This document shows, in pieces, positions 23,677-31,475 of a stretch of 32,799 bases of DNA (its first letter is position 1; every line of letters starts with the position of its first letter). The stretch is taken from positions 1 to 32,799 of the forward strand of contig JAHCJT010000012.1 in the NCBI GenBank assembly GCA_026126245.1, written 5' to 3'. The notes beneath the pieces are model-generated. The model had not been told where the DNA came from. It saw nothing but the letters and a program-made list of their open reading frames with translations, and did not search any database. Position numbers and translations under genes: made by a program. Origin of the DNA: Alphaproteobacteria bacterium (GTDB lineage: Bacteria; Pseudomonadota; Alphaproteobacteria; Reyranellales; Reyranellaceae).

Positions 23677-24612
23677 ATGACTCGATTCAGAATTCGCACG
23701 ATCGGTTTGGGCCTGGCCTGTGCGCTGGCATGCGCGCAGGCGTCGCTGGCCCAGGCGCCGGCGTCCCGCGAGGATTGCCTGGGCGCCGAAACGACGGTCG
23801 CACGGACGATTCAGAGTTGCACCGCCGTCCTGGACTCGGCGCAGACGTCGAAGGCCGACCGTGTCGCGGCGCTCGGCAAGCGCGGGAGCGCCTATCTCGC
23901 GGTTGGCGAAAACGACCGGGCCATCGCCGATTTCGACAAGGCGATCGAGCTCGATCCGAAGAATCCGTTCCTGCACAACCGGCGCGGTGTCGCGTGGGCC
24001 CGCAAGGGCGATCAGGATCGCGCCATCAACGACTACGACGAGGCGATCCGGATCGAGCCCAACCTCATCGAAGCGGTCAACAACCGTGGCCTGGCCTATG
24101 CCCGCAAGGGGGCCTGGGACCGCGCCATCCTGGAATACAACCAGGCGGTGAAGCTCAACCCGGCAATGCCGCGCCCCTACTACAACCGCGGTGCCGCGTG
24201 GCGCGCCAAAGGCGATCACGAGCACGCCATCGCCGATTTCAGCCAGGCGATTCGCCTCAATCCCAAGGGCGCCGACTATCACTACGCGCGCTGTGCTTCA
24301 TACGCGATCACCGGTCAGCTGAAAGCGGCGCTGGTCGATTGCAACATGGCGCTCAAGCTCAGGCCCGGTGACGCCAATTTCCTGGGCGGTCGCGGCTTCA
24401 CGTATCTGAAGATGGGTGATCTTGCGCGCGCCATCGCCGATTTCGATGCGGCACTTGCGAAGGACGCCAAGCACGTCGACGCATTGTTCGGCCGCGGCGT
24501 TGCCAAGACCAGGAAGGGCGACAAGGCTGGCGGCGAGGTCGACCTGGCGGCGGCGCGCGCCATCGAGCCCGGCATCGAGGAGAGATACGCCGGCTACGGC
24601 GTGAAGCTGTAG
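23677..24612 (+). CDS. Exported TPR-repeat protein (seven repeats), paralogue of previous gene
   Basis: This is a 311-residue protein with a signal peptide (ending QASLAQA, about 1-27) and seven tandem 34-residue TPR units such as SAYLAVGENDRAIADFDKAIELDPKN, running to a conserved C-terminal RYAGYGVKL. The N-terminal Cys pair (DCLGAE, QSCTAVL), the C-terminal capping sequence GDKAGGEVDLAAARAIEPGI and the order of repeats make it a diverged tandem duplicate of 22433-23467. The ATG at 23677 follows GGGAGG at good spacing; a longer frame from 23530 has no signal peptide at its start. Probably a periplasmic scaffold protein; its partner is not known. It is convergent with the small membrane protein gene. 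Confidence 0.88.
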   Translation: MTRFRIRTIGLGLACALACAQASLAQAPASREDCLGAETTVARTIQSCTAVLDSAQTSKADRVAALGKRGSAYLAVGENDRAIADFDKAIELDPKNPFLHNRRGVAWARKGDQDRAINDYDEAIRIEPNLIEAVNNRGLAYARKGAWDRAILEYNQAVKLNPAMPRPYYNRGAAWRAKGDHEHAIADFSQAIRLNPKGADYHYARCASYAITGQLKAALVDCNMALKLRPGDANFLGGRGFTYLKMGDLARAIADFDAALAKDAKHVDALFGRGVAKTRKGDKAGGEVDLAAARAIEPGIEERYAGYGVKL

Positions 24613-24652
24613 TCGTCCCTGCCCCGCCGAACGCGGGACAAAGGCATTCACC

Positions 24653-24913
24653 TCAGTAGACCGCCAGCCGGCGCCGGCGCGGTCGGCGCGCCGATACCAC
24701 CATGAGCGCGCGACCAGTGAGCAGTAAAAAAGCGCCGACCAGCAGCAGAGCAGCGGCACAGACCTGACCCGCCGTCCCGAATTCCGGCCGGGCAAGGACC
24801 ATCAACGCGCCCAGACAGCACAAACCGCAAAGAATTTGGCCAACCCGCCACGCGACCACACCGGCACTGCGCCGCACGCTGGATCCAATGGACAAGACCC
24901 CCCGGAGGTCCAT
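24653..24913 (-). CDS. Small two-helix membrane protein, unknown function
   Basis: This is an 86-residue hydrophobic protein with two predicted transmembrane segments (about VGQILCGLCCLGALMVLA and VCAAALLLVGAFLLLTG) and a strongly basic C-terminus (SARRPRRRRLAVY) that should lie in the cytoplasm. The ATG at 24913 has a GGGAGGGG ribosome binding site directly upstream, and a longer frame to 24952 adds nothing conserved. I recognise no family. It is convergent with the TPR gene, and the AT-rich intergenic island 24950-25140 lies before it and may hold its promoter. Confidence 0.65.
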   Translation of the reverse strand: MDLRGVLSIGSSVRRSAGVVAWRVGQILCGLCCLGALMVLARPEFGTAGQVCAAALLLVGAFLLLTGRALMVVSARRPRRRRLAVY

Positions 24914-25305
24914 GATCCCCTCCCGTTCGCCGCATCCCCGCTGAGCGAACATACTGCAATACTACGCAAAAATAGGGCCGCCACGCCAGTTCTCTGCACC
25001 CGTTTGGGGATAATTCGTTGGCAGGGTTTTCTATCAGTGGTGTATCGACTCTATCGCGTCTACTATTCGTAGTATTTTTCGGGACATTGCTTGTGGAACG
25101 TCTGATCACGTTTTTGAGAGTGAGCACTCCTTACAGACTCCTGACTGAACCTCCACGGGATTTCCGAGGCCCGCTGGTAAGAGGCCCCGCAGAAGGTGGC
25201 GCTCTTGGCGCGGCGCCCCGGATCGGCGTTGCGCGCCACGCCATCAGCCGTCAAACCAGCAGCGAGCCCGCGTCCGCAGGGCGGCTGCGCCGGAGACACC
25301 GTCAT
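24914..25305. other. 392-base intergenic stretch with an AT-rich island
   Basis: It lies between the divergent small membrane protein and GST genes. Positions about 24955-25145 are notably AT-rich. On the plus strand they hold two weak hairpins, each followed by T-tracts: TACTA-TTCG-TAGTA (25061-25074, then TTTTT) and AACGT-CTGATC-ACGTT (25097-25112, then TTT). An open frame from 25018 into the GST gene is not convincing. No gene is called here. It could hold divergent promoters, a small RNA or the remains of transferred DNA. Confidence 0.4.
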
Positions 25306-25926
25306 ATGTTCACGCTTTATTTCGCGCCGCAAACCTGCTCGCTGGCTACGCACATCGCGCTGATCGAGGCCGCTGCGCCCTACCGACTGGCCCGCATCGA
25401 TTTCGCCAGCAACGAACAGCGTCAGGCGCACTACCTCGCGATCAATCCCAAGGCCCGCGTGCCGGCACTGGCGACGCCCGACGGCATTCTCAGCGAGACG
25501 CCGGCCATGCTGGCGTTCATCGCGCAGCGTTTTCCCGACGCACGCCTGGCACCTCTGGACGATCCCTTCGCCTTTGCCCAGGTCCAGGCCTTCAACAGTT
25601 TCATCTGCTCGACGTTGCACGTAGCGCACGCGCATCGCATGCGGGGCTATCGCTGGGCGGACGACCCGGACGCGATCGTCGCCATGCAGCGCAAGGTCCC
25701 CGAGTCGGTTGGCGCCTGCTACGACCTCATCGAGCGACACATGCTCAGGGGGCCGTGGGTGATGGGCGAGAGCTACACGATCTGCGATCCCTATCTCTTC
25801 ACCGTGGCGCAATGGCTCGAGGATGACGGTGTCGATCCGGCGCGCTGTCGCGCCGTGGTCGACCACCGCCGGCGAATGGCGGAACGCCCCTCGGTGCGCC
25901 AGGCGATCGGCGAGGAGCTTGCCTGA
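25306..25926 (+). CDS. Glutathione S-transferase family protein
   Basis: This is a 206-residue cytosolic GST-fold protein. The N-terminal thioredoxin-like domain starts MFTLYFAPQTCSLATHIAL, with Ser or Cys in the CS position (TCS at 10-12) where beta-class GSTs keep the catalytic Ser/Cys. NPKARVPAL contains the cis-Pro that binds glutathione, and SETPAM follows at the usual place. The C-terminal helical domain (about 85-206) contains the N-capping-box-like YTICDPYLF, conserved in GSTs. Such enzymes conjugate or exchange thiols on electrophiles; the substrate is unknown. I start at the ATG at 25306 because the family begins at MFTLYF; the extension to 25018 runs through non-coding AT-rich DNA. 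Confidence 0.93.
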   Translation: MFTLYFAPQTCSLATHIALIEAAAPYRLARIDFASNEQRQAHYLAINPKARVPALATPDGILSETPAMLAFIAQRFPDARLAPLDDPFAFAQVQAFNSFICSTLHVAHAHRMRGYRWADDPDAIVAMQRKVPESVGACYDLIERHMLRGPWVMGESYTICDPYLFTVAQWLEDDGVDPARCRAVVDHRRRMAERPSVRQAIGEELA

Positions 25927-26041
25927 TGGTCGCGTCACCTCCCGCGCACGCGGGCCTGTCGACTGAACCGGACAACGGCCCGCTTCCGGCCAGAACGCGG
26001 AGGCCGCCTCGCGTGCTGTCGTCAACCCGCAAGGTCGCAGC

Positions 26042-26758
26042 ATGACGCAGGTTTCCGGACTGCTGTTAGCCACGCCGTGCTACGGCGGCATGGTCACCAG
26101 CGCCTATCTTCTGTCGATGGTCCGCACCTGCGCGGTGCTGACCCGGCGCGGCATCCGGCACGAGGTGACAACCGCCGCCGGCGACAGCCTCGTGATGCGG
26201 GCACGCAACAGCCTGGTCGCCGTCTTCATGGCATCCAGCCATTCCCATCTGCTGTTCGTCGATGCCGATATCGAGTGGTCACCGGACGCCGTCGAACGGC
26301 TGCTGGCGGCGGACAAGGACGTGATCTGCGGCGCCTATCCCAAGAAGGTGTTGCCGCCGAGCTATGCGGTCAATTTCCTGGCTGCCGCAGAGCGTTGCGC
26401 CACCTCCGGCGCCATCGAGGTCAGCGAGACTGCCGCCGGCTTCATGATGCTGCGGCGCAGCGTCTTCGACCGCATGATGGCGGCTTATCCCGAGACCCGC
26501 TATGGCGGCACGGCGGGGCTGACGCAACGGCAGAACGAGCTGACCTATTCCCTGTTCGACTCCTTCGTCGACGAACACGACGGCGAGCGAGTCTACGTGT
26601 CGGAGGACTTCGGATTTTGCCGGCGCTGGCGGGCCATCGGTGGCCAGGTTTGGATCGACCCCGCCGTCGAACTGAAGCATCACGGCACGGTGTCGTTCAG
26701 TGGCAGCGGTGCCGAGCTGCAGCGCCTGGCTGACGGCGCCATCCGCGAGCCGCTATGA
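26042..26758 (+). CDS. Glycosyltransferase family 2-like protein
   Basis: This is a 238-residue protein with a GT-A-like fold. FVDADIEW (DAD at 74-76) is the DxD motif that binds the metal and nucleotide sugar. Upstream, RARNSLVAVFMAS and SHLLFVD fit the nucleotide-binding half. YVSEDFGFCRRWRAIGG (about 193-209) resembles the ED-containing acceptor motif of inverting family-2 enzymes, and IDPAVELKHHG closes the domain. There are no transmembrane helices, so it is cytosolic or peripheral. The sugar and acceptor are unknown; no capsule or LPS genes are nearby. The gene is about 115 bases after the GST gene, with no obvious link in function. Confidence 0.85.
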   Translation: MTQVSGLLLATPCYGGMVTSAYLLSMVRTCAVLTRRGIRHEVTTAAGDSLVMRARNSLVAVFMASSHSHLLFVDADIEWSPDAVERLLAADKDVICGAYPKKVLPPSYAVNFLAAAERCATSGAIEVSETAAGFMMLRRSVFDRMMAAYPETRYGGTAGLTQRQNELTYSLFDSFVDEHDGERVYVSEDFGFCRRWRAIGGQVWIDPAVELKHHGTVSFSGSGAELQRLADGAIREPL

Positions 26759-26817
26759 CAAGGGCCGGGCGTGCCTGCAACGCGGCGACCGGGCTGGCGC
26801 GCCGGCACCGCCCAAGC

Positions 26818-27024
26818 TCAGGTATCAAACGTGGTGCCGTCCGACGGCAGCCTGACCTTGTCACCCATCAGCCAGACATGGCCGCTGGCCTCCAGCCCCG
26901 ATAGCGCCTGCTTCAGGCGATCGGCCGGCAGGCGCGTCTGGTCGAGCAGCGACTGTTGCGCGACGCGCGTGCCGCGCGGGAGGCGCCGCAGCGCGTCAAG
27001 GACCGCCGCTTCATCGTACGTCAT
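26818..27024 (-). CDS. Small winged-helix-like protein, unknown function
   Basis: This is a 68-residue protein starting MTYDEAAVLDALRRLPRGTR, with a helix-turn-helix-like pattern (VAQQSLLDQTRLPADRLKQALSGLEASGHVWLMGDKVRL). The ordered helices and the final short beta strands fit a winged-helix DNA-binding domain, as in ROK/MarR/Rrf2-type N-termini. This is similarity of pattern only. The open frame continues upstream to 27393, but that part is Arg-rich and looks non-coding. No ribosome binding site is visible at 27024. The coding call rests on its composition and the motif. Confidence 0.55.
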   Translation of the reverse strand: MTYDEAAVLDALRRLPRGTRVAQQSLLDQTRLPADRLKQALSGLEASGHVWLMGDKVRLPSDGTTFDT

Positions 27025-27459
27025 GCAGTTCGTTGTCGGCCGGACAGCGGCCAACACCCTCCTTCGCGTGCGCCGCTCATCTCGACGCAATGCCCGGCGT
27101 CCGTCAAGGCAGCCCGACCGGCGCGACGGGATGCGTCTCAGTGCGTAGGCCACGCCACTTGAGGCGACGAGGTTTGACGGTCCCCTGCTCCCGCCAATCT
27201 GGCGGTACTGCCAGTCACGGTGCCGGTTTGGTTTTCGGTCGGGTGCTGGCCGTCGCGATCTCGCCGGCAGACGTCCCGCCTGATCGTTCCTGCGGCGGCC
27301 GCGGCGGCCAAAGCCACGTTGCTGTCTAGGGTCGTTTCCGGCTATCCACTGGCCTCGCCAGCCTGCCGGCCGTGCCCCGGGTTGTCCCGGCATGTTGTCG
27401 GGTCGGGCGGCAGAATGATCGCGCGGCGAAAATGGGGAAATCCATAGACTCTGCGGCGA
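27025..27459. other. 435-base intergenic stretch before tRNA-Ser
   Basis: It lies between the winged-helix-like gene and the tRNA. I see no convincing gene. The open minus-strand frame here is an Arg/Gly-rich artefact. CATAGACT at 27443-27450 could be the -10 region of the tRNA promoter, but no -35 box is clear. Confidence 0.35.
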
Positions 27460-27549
27460 GGATGGGTGGCCGAGCGGTTTAAGGCACCGGTCTTGAAAAC
27501 CGGCGTGGGGGCAACCTCACCGTGAGTTCGAATCTCACCCCATCCGCCA
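27460..27549 (+). tRNA. tRNA-Ser (anticodon UGA)
   Basis: The acceptor stem GGATGGG (27460-27466) pairs with CCCATCC (27539-27545), followed by discriminator G and encoded CCA (27547-27549). The anticodon loop CTTGAAA sits on a stem CCGGT/ACCGG, giving anticodon TGA, which reads UCA serine codons. The long variable arm (GTGGGGGCAACCTCAC region) is diagnostic of tRNA-Ser. The T-arm TTCGAAT is intact. An antisense open frame with VFKTGALNRSATHP across it is the well-known false ORF over tRNA-Ser. Confidence 0.97.
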
Positions 27550-28093
27550 CGTCTTTGCTGCCCGGAGGCCATTGCGGGGCAACATCGCAGGCGAGGCCGC
27601 CAAAGCGCCCGCAAGTGCTCTCGGTTCAACCTATGCGGGTCCAAGGCTCTGCCGATTGCCTCTATCAGCCGTGCAAGCCATGCGATCGCGGGTTCCCGCG
27701 TCCTCATAGCCCCGCGACCCGCCTGACCCTGGCAGGGCACATAAATTCCGTGGCTTGGGCGGCCAACGTCACAGCGGACATTCGCTGCCGGCCGGCGCGT
27801 TGAAGGATCTTGTGAGGTCTCTTTTCAATTCACGCGTGTAAGCCATTGGCGCCGCCGGCGTTGGCCCTTTGGGCCCGCGTTGCGCCAGGCCGAGACCTCG
27901 CCGCGTTCCACGCCGGCGTGCCGGCACAGTCCGCATGGCTCATCTCCTCTCGCGCTGGGGGCGCAACGCGCGTAAATTTTGCACAGCGTTACCAATACCG
28001 ACCCCGCGGGTGAACGGCGGTCGGGACTGTTCCCAGATCGTCAGAAGGTGCTTCTGCAAAGGAGCAGCCGGGACTCCTGGTGCGAGGGGAAAC
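27550..28093. other. 544-base intergenic stretch between tRNA-Ser and FecR-like gene
   Basis: It contains no supported gene. I see no integrase, no copy of the tRNA 3' end and no direct repeat that would mark an integrated element. A GCCGGCGTGCCGGC hairpin (27913-27926) and an AT-rich patch at 27971-28000 (TAAATTTTGCAC ...) that could be the promoter of the FecR-like gene are the only structures noted. Confidence 0.35.
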
Positions 28094-29122
28094 ATGGCAC
28101 ACACGACATGGCTGTCGCGCGGCCTGTGGCTGGCCGCCTTTGTCGGCACGCTTGCCGGCGCCGCCGCATCGCCCGCGCAGGAGCGCATTGGCGCGGTGCG
28201 CCGTCTCGATCCGGACGGCACGCGGGAACAGCCGCTCGAGCCGCCGATCGTACTGGATATCAACAGCCGGCTCTTCAGCCGCGACACGATCCAGACGTCG
28301 ACGCGCGGCCGCGTGTGGATGCTGTTCGAGGATGGATCGCGGCTGGAGGTCGGGCCAAACAGCCGCGTCACGCTGGATGACTACGTGTACAAGCCCGGCT
28401 CTGCCGGCGCCCGGGCATCGTTGAATTTCGCGCGCGGGACCATGCGATTCACATCCGGGAAGATCGAGCGGGATGGGCTGCAGATCCGAACGCCGACCGC
28501 GACGATGGGCGTCCGCGGCACCGACTTCCTTGTGGCGCTGCAGTCCGATGGTGCCACCCGCGTCGACGTGCTGACGGGCACCGTGCTGGTATGGGCGTGC
28601 GATTCCCCCCGGCTGATGACGAATGCCTATGTGGCCGACGCGGGCTACACGCTGGCGGTCGACGCGAACTGCGTGGTTTCCGTGTCGATCAGCGCGCCCG
28701 GGACAGGAACCCCGGGGGCGCCGGCCGCGGTCAGTTCGGTGAGCGTCGCCGACGTTGCCCCCGCTCCCGGACCCGCTGCCTCGCCGGGCGGTCCCGGCAA
28801 CGGCAATGGTAACGGAACGAACGCAGCCGGTGGTGGCAATTCGACGGGTAGCGGTCCGGGTACCGGAAACGGCGGATCGAACAACGGTCAGAGTGCTGCC
28901 GCCGGCAATGGCGGCGGCGGAACGGGCAACGGCGGCACCGGGGGGACGGGCAGTTCCGGCAGCAGCGGTAGCGGCGGCTCAGGTGGCGGTAGCGGTGGTG
29001 CCGGCGGCGGCGGCGCAGGTGGCGCTGGTGGTGGCGGTGCAGGCGGCGCCGGAGGCGGCGGTGCGGGTGGCGCCGGTGGTGGCGGCGGAGGCGGTGGTGC
29101 TGGCGGCGGCAGCGGCAAATAA
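28094..29122 (+). CDS. FecR-domain exported protein with long glycine-rich tail
   Basis: This is a 342-residue protein. A signal peptide (about 1-28, ending ASPAQE) is followed by a FecR domain (about 45-170: RDTIQTSTRGRVWMLFEDGSRLEVGPNSRVTLDDYVY, then FTSGKI and TATMGVRGTDF, the typical FecR signature). The last part (about 215-342) is a low-complexity tail: first Pro/Ala/Gly, then Gly/Asn/Ser, then repeated GGAGGGGA units. There is no membrane helix between the FecR domain and an anti-sigma domain, and no sigma factor gene is nearby. It is therefore not the iron-dicitrate regulator FecR but the FecR-domain surface or periplasmic type. ATG at 28094 has GAGGGGAAAC in front. Function unknown. 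Confidence 0.85.
   Translation: MAHTTWLSRGLWLAAFVGTLAGAAASPAQERIGAVRRLDPDGTREQPLEPPIVLDINSRLFSRDTIQTSTRGRVWMLFEDGSRLEVGPNSRVTLDDYVYKPGSAGARASLNFARGTMRFTSGKIERDGLQIRTPTATMGVRGTDFLVALQSDGATRVDVLTGTVLVWACDSPRLMTNAYVADAGYTLAVDANCVVSVSISAPGTGTPGAPAAVSSVSVADVAPAPGPAASPGGPGNGNGNGTNAAGGGNSTGSGPGTGNGGSNNGQSAAAGNGGGGTGNGGTGGTGSSGSSGSGGSGGGSGGAGGGGAGGAGGGGAGGAGGGGAGGAGGGGGGGGAGGGSGK
29006..29120 (+). repeat. Imperfect 24-base tandem repeats encoding glycine-rich tail
   Basis: Within the FecR-like gene, about four units of roughly 24 bases encode GGAGGGGA-type octapeptides (GGTGGCGCTGGTGGTGGCGG is a representative unit part). The copies differ mainly at third codon positions, so the protein repeat is kept while the DNA has diverged. 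The region is very GC-rich and may be length-variable between strains. Confidence 0.6.
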
Positions 29123-29162
29123 GTCCAACGACCGACAGGAACCCACTCTCTGGTCGTTTGGC

Positions 29163-29183
29163 CCGACCTGACCTGCAGGTCGG
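29163..29183. terminator. Hairpin between convergent FecR-like and J-domain genes
   Basis: CCGACCTG (29163-29170), loop ACCTG, CAGGTCGG (29176-29183) form a perfect 8-bp stem between two convergent genes. There is no T-tract, so termination by this hairpin is only suggested by its place. Confidence 0.35.
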
Positions 29184-29211
29184 ACCCGGCCGCACGCTGT
29201 CGGGGCTGAAG

Positions 29212-29556
29212 CTAGTCGAGCGTATCGAGCGCCGCGTGGGCCAATGCGTCGACCTCCAGGTCCGTGAACGCCTGCGTCTCGACTCCCGGACTGGGGTCGA
29301 GTTCCACAGCCCGCGTCGCCCGTCGACTGGCCGCCGCGCGACGGCGCATGTCGTAGACGCGACGCAAGCCGGGATCGGAGAGGACCCGGTACGCCTCGTT
29401 GACATCGTGGAACCGCGTCTCGGCGCGCCGGCGGCGCAGCGAGGTGGTATCGGGATGGTATCGCTTGACCAGCGCCCGAAAGGCCGCCTTCAGTTGATGC
29501 GTCGTCGCCTCAGGCGGGATTCCGAGAATGGTGTAGTAGTCCTTGTTGATGTTCAT
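29212..29556 (-). CDS. J-domain (DnaJ-like) protein
   Basis: This is a 114-residue protein with an N-terminal J domain: DYYTILGIPPEATTHQLKAAFRALVKRYHPD, with the essential HPD at 34-36, then FHDVNEAYRVLSDPGLRRVYDMRRR. It lacks the Gly/Phe-rich, zinc-finger and substrate-binding domains of DnaJ, so it is a class-III-type co-chaperone that would stimulate a DnaK partner for a special client. No dnaK is nearby. The C-terminal 40 residues are acidic and unassigned. The ATG at 29556 gives the family start; 29592 is an alternative, and neither has a strong ribosome binding site. Confidence 0.88.
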   Translation of the reverse strand: MNINKDYYTILGIPPEATTHQLKAAFRALVKRYHPDTTSLRRRRAETRFHDVNEAYRVLSDPGLRRVYDMRRRAAASRRATRAVELDPSPGVETQAFTDLEVDALAHAALDTLD

Positions 29557-29706
29557 TGATGCGCGTGTCGCGTCTTCCCCAACAGCAAGCATAGCGCGGG
29601 TTCCGGCAATGGCAAACCGGCCGTGGCCGTCGAAGCTGTGGGTAGCGGCAGGCAGTCTCGGATTCGTGGGCGGCCGCGTGTCCCTGGGTCCTGCCGCTGC
29701 GGCAAC

Positions 29707-30114
29707 TCATCGACCTGGCGACCACTCCGGATAGGACGGACAATTGTCCGCGTCGGTCAGCCAGTCGGGATGATGCGATGTCCAGATATGCACCGCCGGC
29801 CGCGTGCCGGGGTCGTCGTCGAGGGTCGGCACGCGCAGGATGATGTGCGCCTGCGCCGGCCATTCGGCGATCAGATGGCTGCCGCAGGTCGAGCAGAAGC
29901 GCCGCAGTTTGCCCGGCGACGACTCGAAGGACGCCAGCTTGTCCAAACCGGAGATCCAGCGGAAGTCCGTCCGCATCACCCGCGCTGTCGTGGCAAAGGC
30001 TGCGGCATGTGCCTTGCGACAGGTGCGGCAGTGGCAGTGGCCGATCGGCGTCGCGAGCCGGTCGACCTCGTATCGGACGGCGCCGCACAGACAGCTTCCG
30101 CGCATCGTACCCAT
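29707..30114 (-). CDS. GFA-family (CENP-V/GFA) zinc protein
   Basis: This is a 135-residue protein of the glutathione-dependent formaldehyde-activating (GFA/CENP-V) family, a small beta fold binding structural and catalytic zinc. Metal-binding cysteines are Cys8 and Cys10 (GSCLCGAVRYEV), Cys27, Cys29 and Cys32 (CHCRTCRKAH), and Cys74 and Cys77 (FCSTCGSHL). HIWTSHHPDW is also typical of the family. The reaction of most bacterial members is not established; formaldehyde-glutathione adducts apply only to Gfa itself. The start ATG at 30114 has a strong GGGAGGAGG ribosome binding site, which rules out the longer frame to 30360. Confidence 0.92.
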   Translation of the reverse strand: MGTMRGSCLCGAVRYEVDRLATPIGHCHCRTCRKAHAAAFATTARVMRTDFRWISGLDKLASFESSPGKLRRFCSTCGSHLIAEWPAQAHIILRVPTLDDDPGTRPAVHIWTSHHPDWLTDADNCPSYPEWSPGR

Positions 30115-30223
30115 GTCCCTCCTCCCGGCCGGTGTGGCCCTGCCGCTGCGGCAATGGCGTCCGGCATCGCGCCGCGTTCCTCTTGGAGGCGACCGTGAGG
30201 TGTCGCCGCGGCATGCCGAAGTG

Positions 30224-31066
30224 TCAGGGCGCTGGCATCTCCAGCAGCGGCGCGGCGGTCGCGCTGAACAGCGCGCGCAGTTCGCGCCACCGCACCGCAT
30301 CGGACGCCACGAGAATTCCGGCGTTGATCGCCTGCGTCGGACGATAGGATTGTCCGTCATGCCGGTTGGCGACGCCGCCGGCTTCGACGGCCATCAACGC
30401 GCCGGCCGCGTGGTCCCACGGCTTGGTCCAGCGATAGAACGAGAAGTGGTACCGGCCGGCGAGGGTTTCGATGTATTCGATGCCGGCGCAGCCGAAGGTC
30501 GTCAATCGGCCCAGTTGATCAAGCGCCGCCGGCCGCGTCTTGCGCAGCACCTCCCGCTTGAACTTGACGCCGACGAAGCCGCGGCTGTCCTTCAGCGCCG
30601 GTGTCGGTGGTAGCTGCACCGACACGCCGTCGAGCTGCGCACCGCCGCCGTGCGCCGCGGTTGCCAGACGCTGGCGTACCGGATCGTAGATCCACCCGGC
30701 GATGGTCTCGCCGCGCCGCACCAGCGCCACGATGATGGCGAAGCGGTCGTTGCCGCGGGCGAAGTTGGCCGTGCCGTCGAGCGGATCGACGATCCAGGCG
30801 GCGTCGGATTCGGCGATGTGAGCCACGAGGCCCGGCTCGGCGGCGACCGCCTCTTCGCCCACCACCGGCACGCCGGGCAGAATCTTCGCCAGCCCGGCAG
30901 CGAGCCGTCGTTCGCTAGCCTCGTCGGCGACCGTCACAAGGTCGCCGGGAGATTTCTCGCGGATGTCGTGCCGGGCCAGGTTGCGAAAGCGCGGCAGCAG
31001 TTCCAGGGCCGCGCTGTCGCGCATCAGATCGGCGACCCGCTGCAGATCGCCGTCCCGCAAAGTCAT
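30224..31066 (-). CDS. Inositol monophosphatase family protein
   Basis: This is a 280-residue Mg-dependent phosphatase. It carries the three metal-site motifs: VVGEEA (Glu71, Glu72), WIVDPLDGTANF (Asp94, Asp97) and WDHAAGALMAVEAGG (Asp218). Substrates of family members include inositol monophosphate, histidinol phosphate, 3'-phosphoadenosine 5'-phosphate and fructose bisphosphate. Nothing here decides among them, although DPLDGTANF with FARGNDRFAI is closest to the inositol-1-phosphatase/SuhB-HisN type. It starts 19 bases after the groES stop on the same strand, so the two form an operon, an unusual pairing. Confidence 0.92.
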   Translation of the reverse strand: MTLRDGDLQRVADLMRDSAALELLPRFRNLARHDIREKSPGDLVTVADEASERRLAAGLAKILPGVPVVGEEAVAAEPGLVAHIAESDAAWIVDPLDGTANFARGNDRFAIIVALVRRGETIAGWIYDPVRQRLATAAHGGGAQLDGVSVQLPPTPALKDSRGFVGVKFKREVLRKTRPAALDQLGRLTTFGCAGIEYIETLAGRYHFSFYRWTKPWDHAAGALMAVEAGGVANRHDGQSYRPTQAINAGILVASDAVRWRELRALFSATAAPLLEMPAP

Positions 31067-31085
31067 CGGCCGTGACGCGGCCGCG

Positions 31086-31373
31086 TCAGGCCACGATTCC
31101 CATGACGTCGCTTTCCTTGAGGATCACGAAGTCCTTGCCGGCGATCTTGACCTCCGTACCCGACCATTTGCCGTACAGCACCGTGTCGCCGACCTTGACG
31201 TCGAGCGGCACCAGCCGGCCGTCCTCCAGGCGCGCGCCCTTGCCGGCGGCCACGACCTTGCCCTGCTGCGGCTTTTCCTGCGCCGTGTCGGGAATGATGA
31301 TGCCGCCCTTGGACTTGGTCTCGGCGGTCGATGGTTCGATGAGGACTCGGTCGTGCAAAGGCCTGAACTTCAT
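31086..31373 (-). CDS. groES: Co-chaperonin GroES, no groEL adjacent
   Basis: This 95-residue GroES forms a heptameric lid on GroEL. It starts [14 protein letters not shown], with the mobile loop [18 protein letters not shown] (about 17-34) that contacts GroEL, then [26 protein letters not shown] and the terminal KESDVMGIV. The ATG at 31373 is preceded by GGAG. groEL, which normally follows groES directly, is not here: the next gene in the direction of transcription is the inositol-monophosphatase-family gene. No CIRCE repeat (TTAGCACTC-N9-GAGTGCTAA) is present upstream. It is probably an extra groES copy. Confidence 0.95.
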   Translation of the reverse strand: MKFRPLHDRVLIEPSTAETKSKGGIIIPDTAQEKPQQGKVVAAGKGARLEDGRLVPLDVKVGDTVLYGKWSGTEVKIAGKDFVILKESDVMGIVA

Positions 31374-31475
31374 GGCTTTCTCCGTCTGGGATGCGGCGCC
31401 GGTTGTAGGAACGGGCCGGCATGGCGTCAAGCCGGCCCTCGCGCCGCCTCCCCGCCGGTTTGAACTTACCGGCGG

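Noticed and set aside
25018-25305. N-terminal extension of the GST frame
   Set aside because: It runs through non-coding AT-rich DNA, has no conserved residues and no ribosome binding site; the family start is at 25306.
27342-27740. Minus-strand open frame with VFKTGALNRSATHP
   Set aside because: This is the common false ORF antisense to tRNA-Ser; the tRNA is intact and explains the sequence.
27550-28093. Possible integration site at tRNA-Ser
   Set aside because: No integrase, no duplicate of the tRNA 3' end and no flanking repeat is visible in the window.
28888-29118. Proline-rich minus-strand frame
   Set aside because: It is the antisense shadow of the glycine-rich FecR-like tail.
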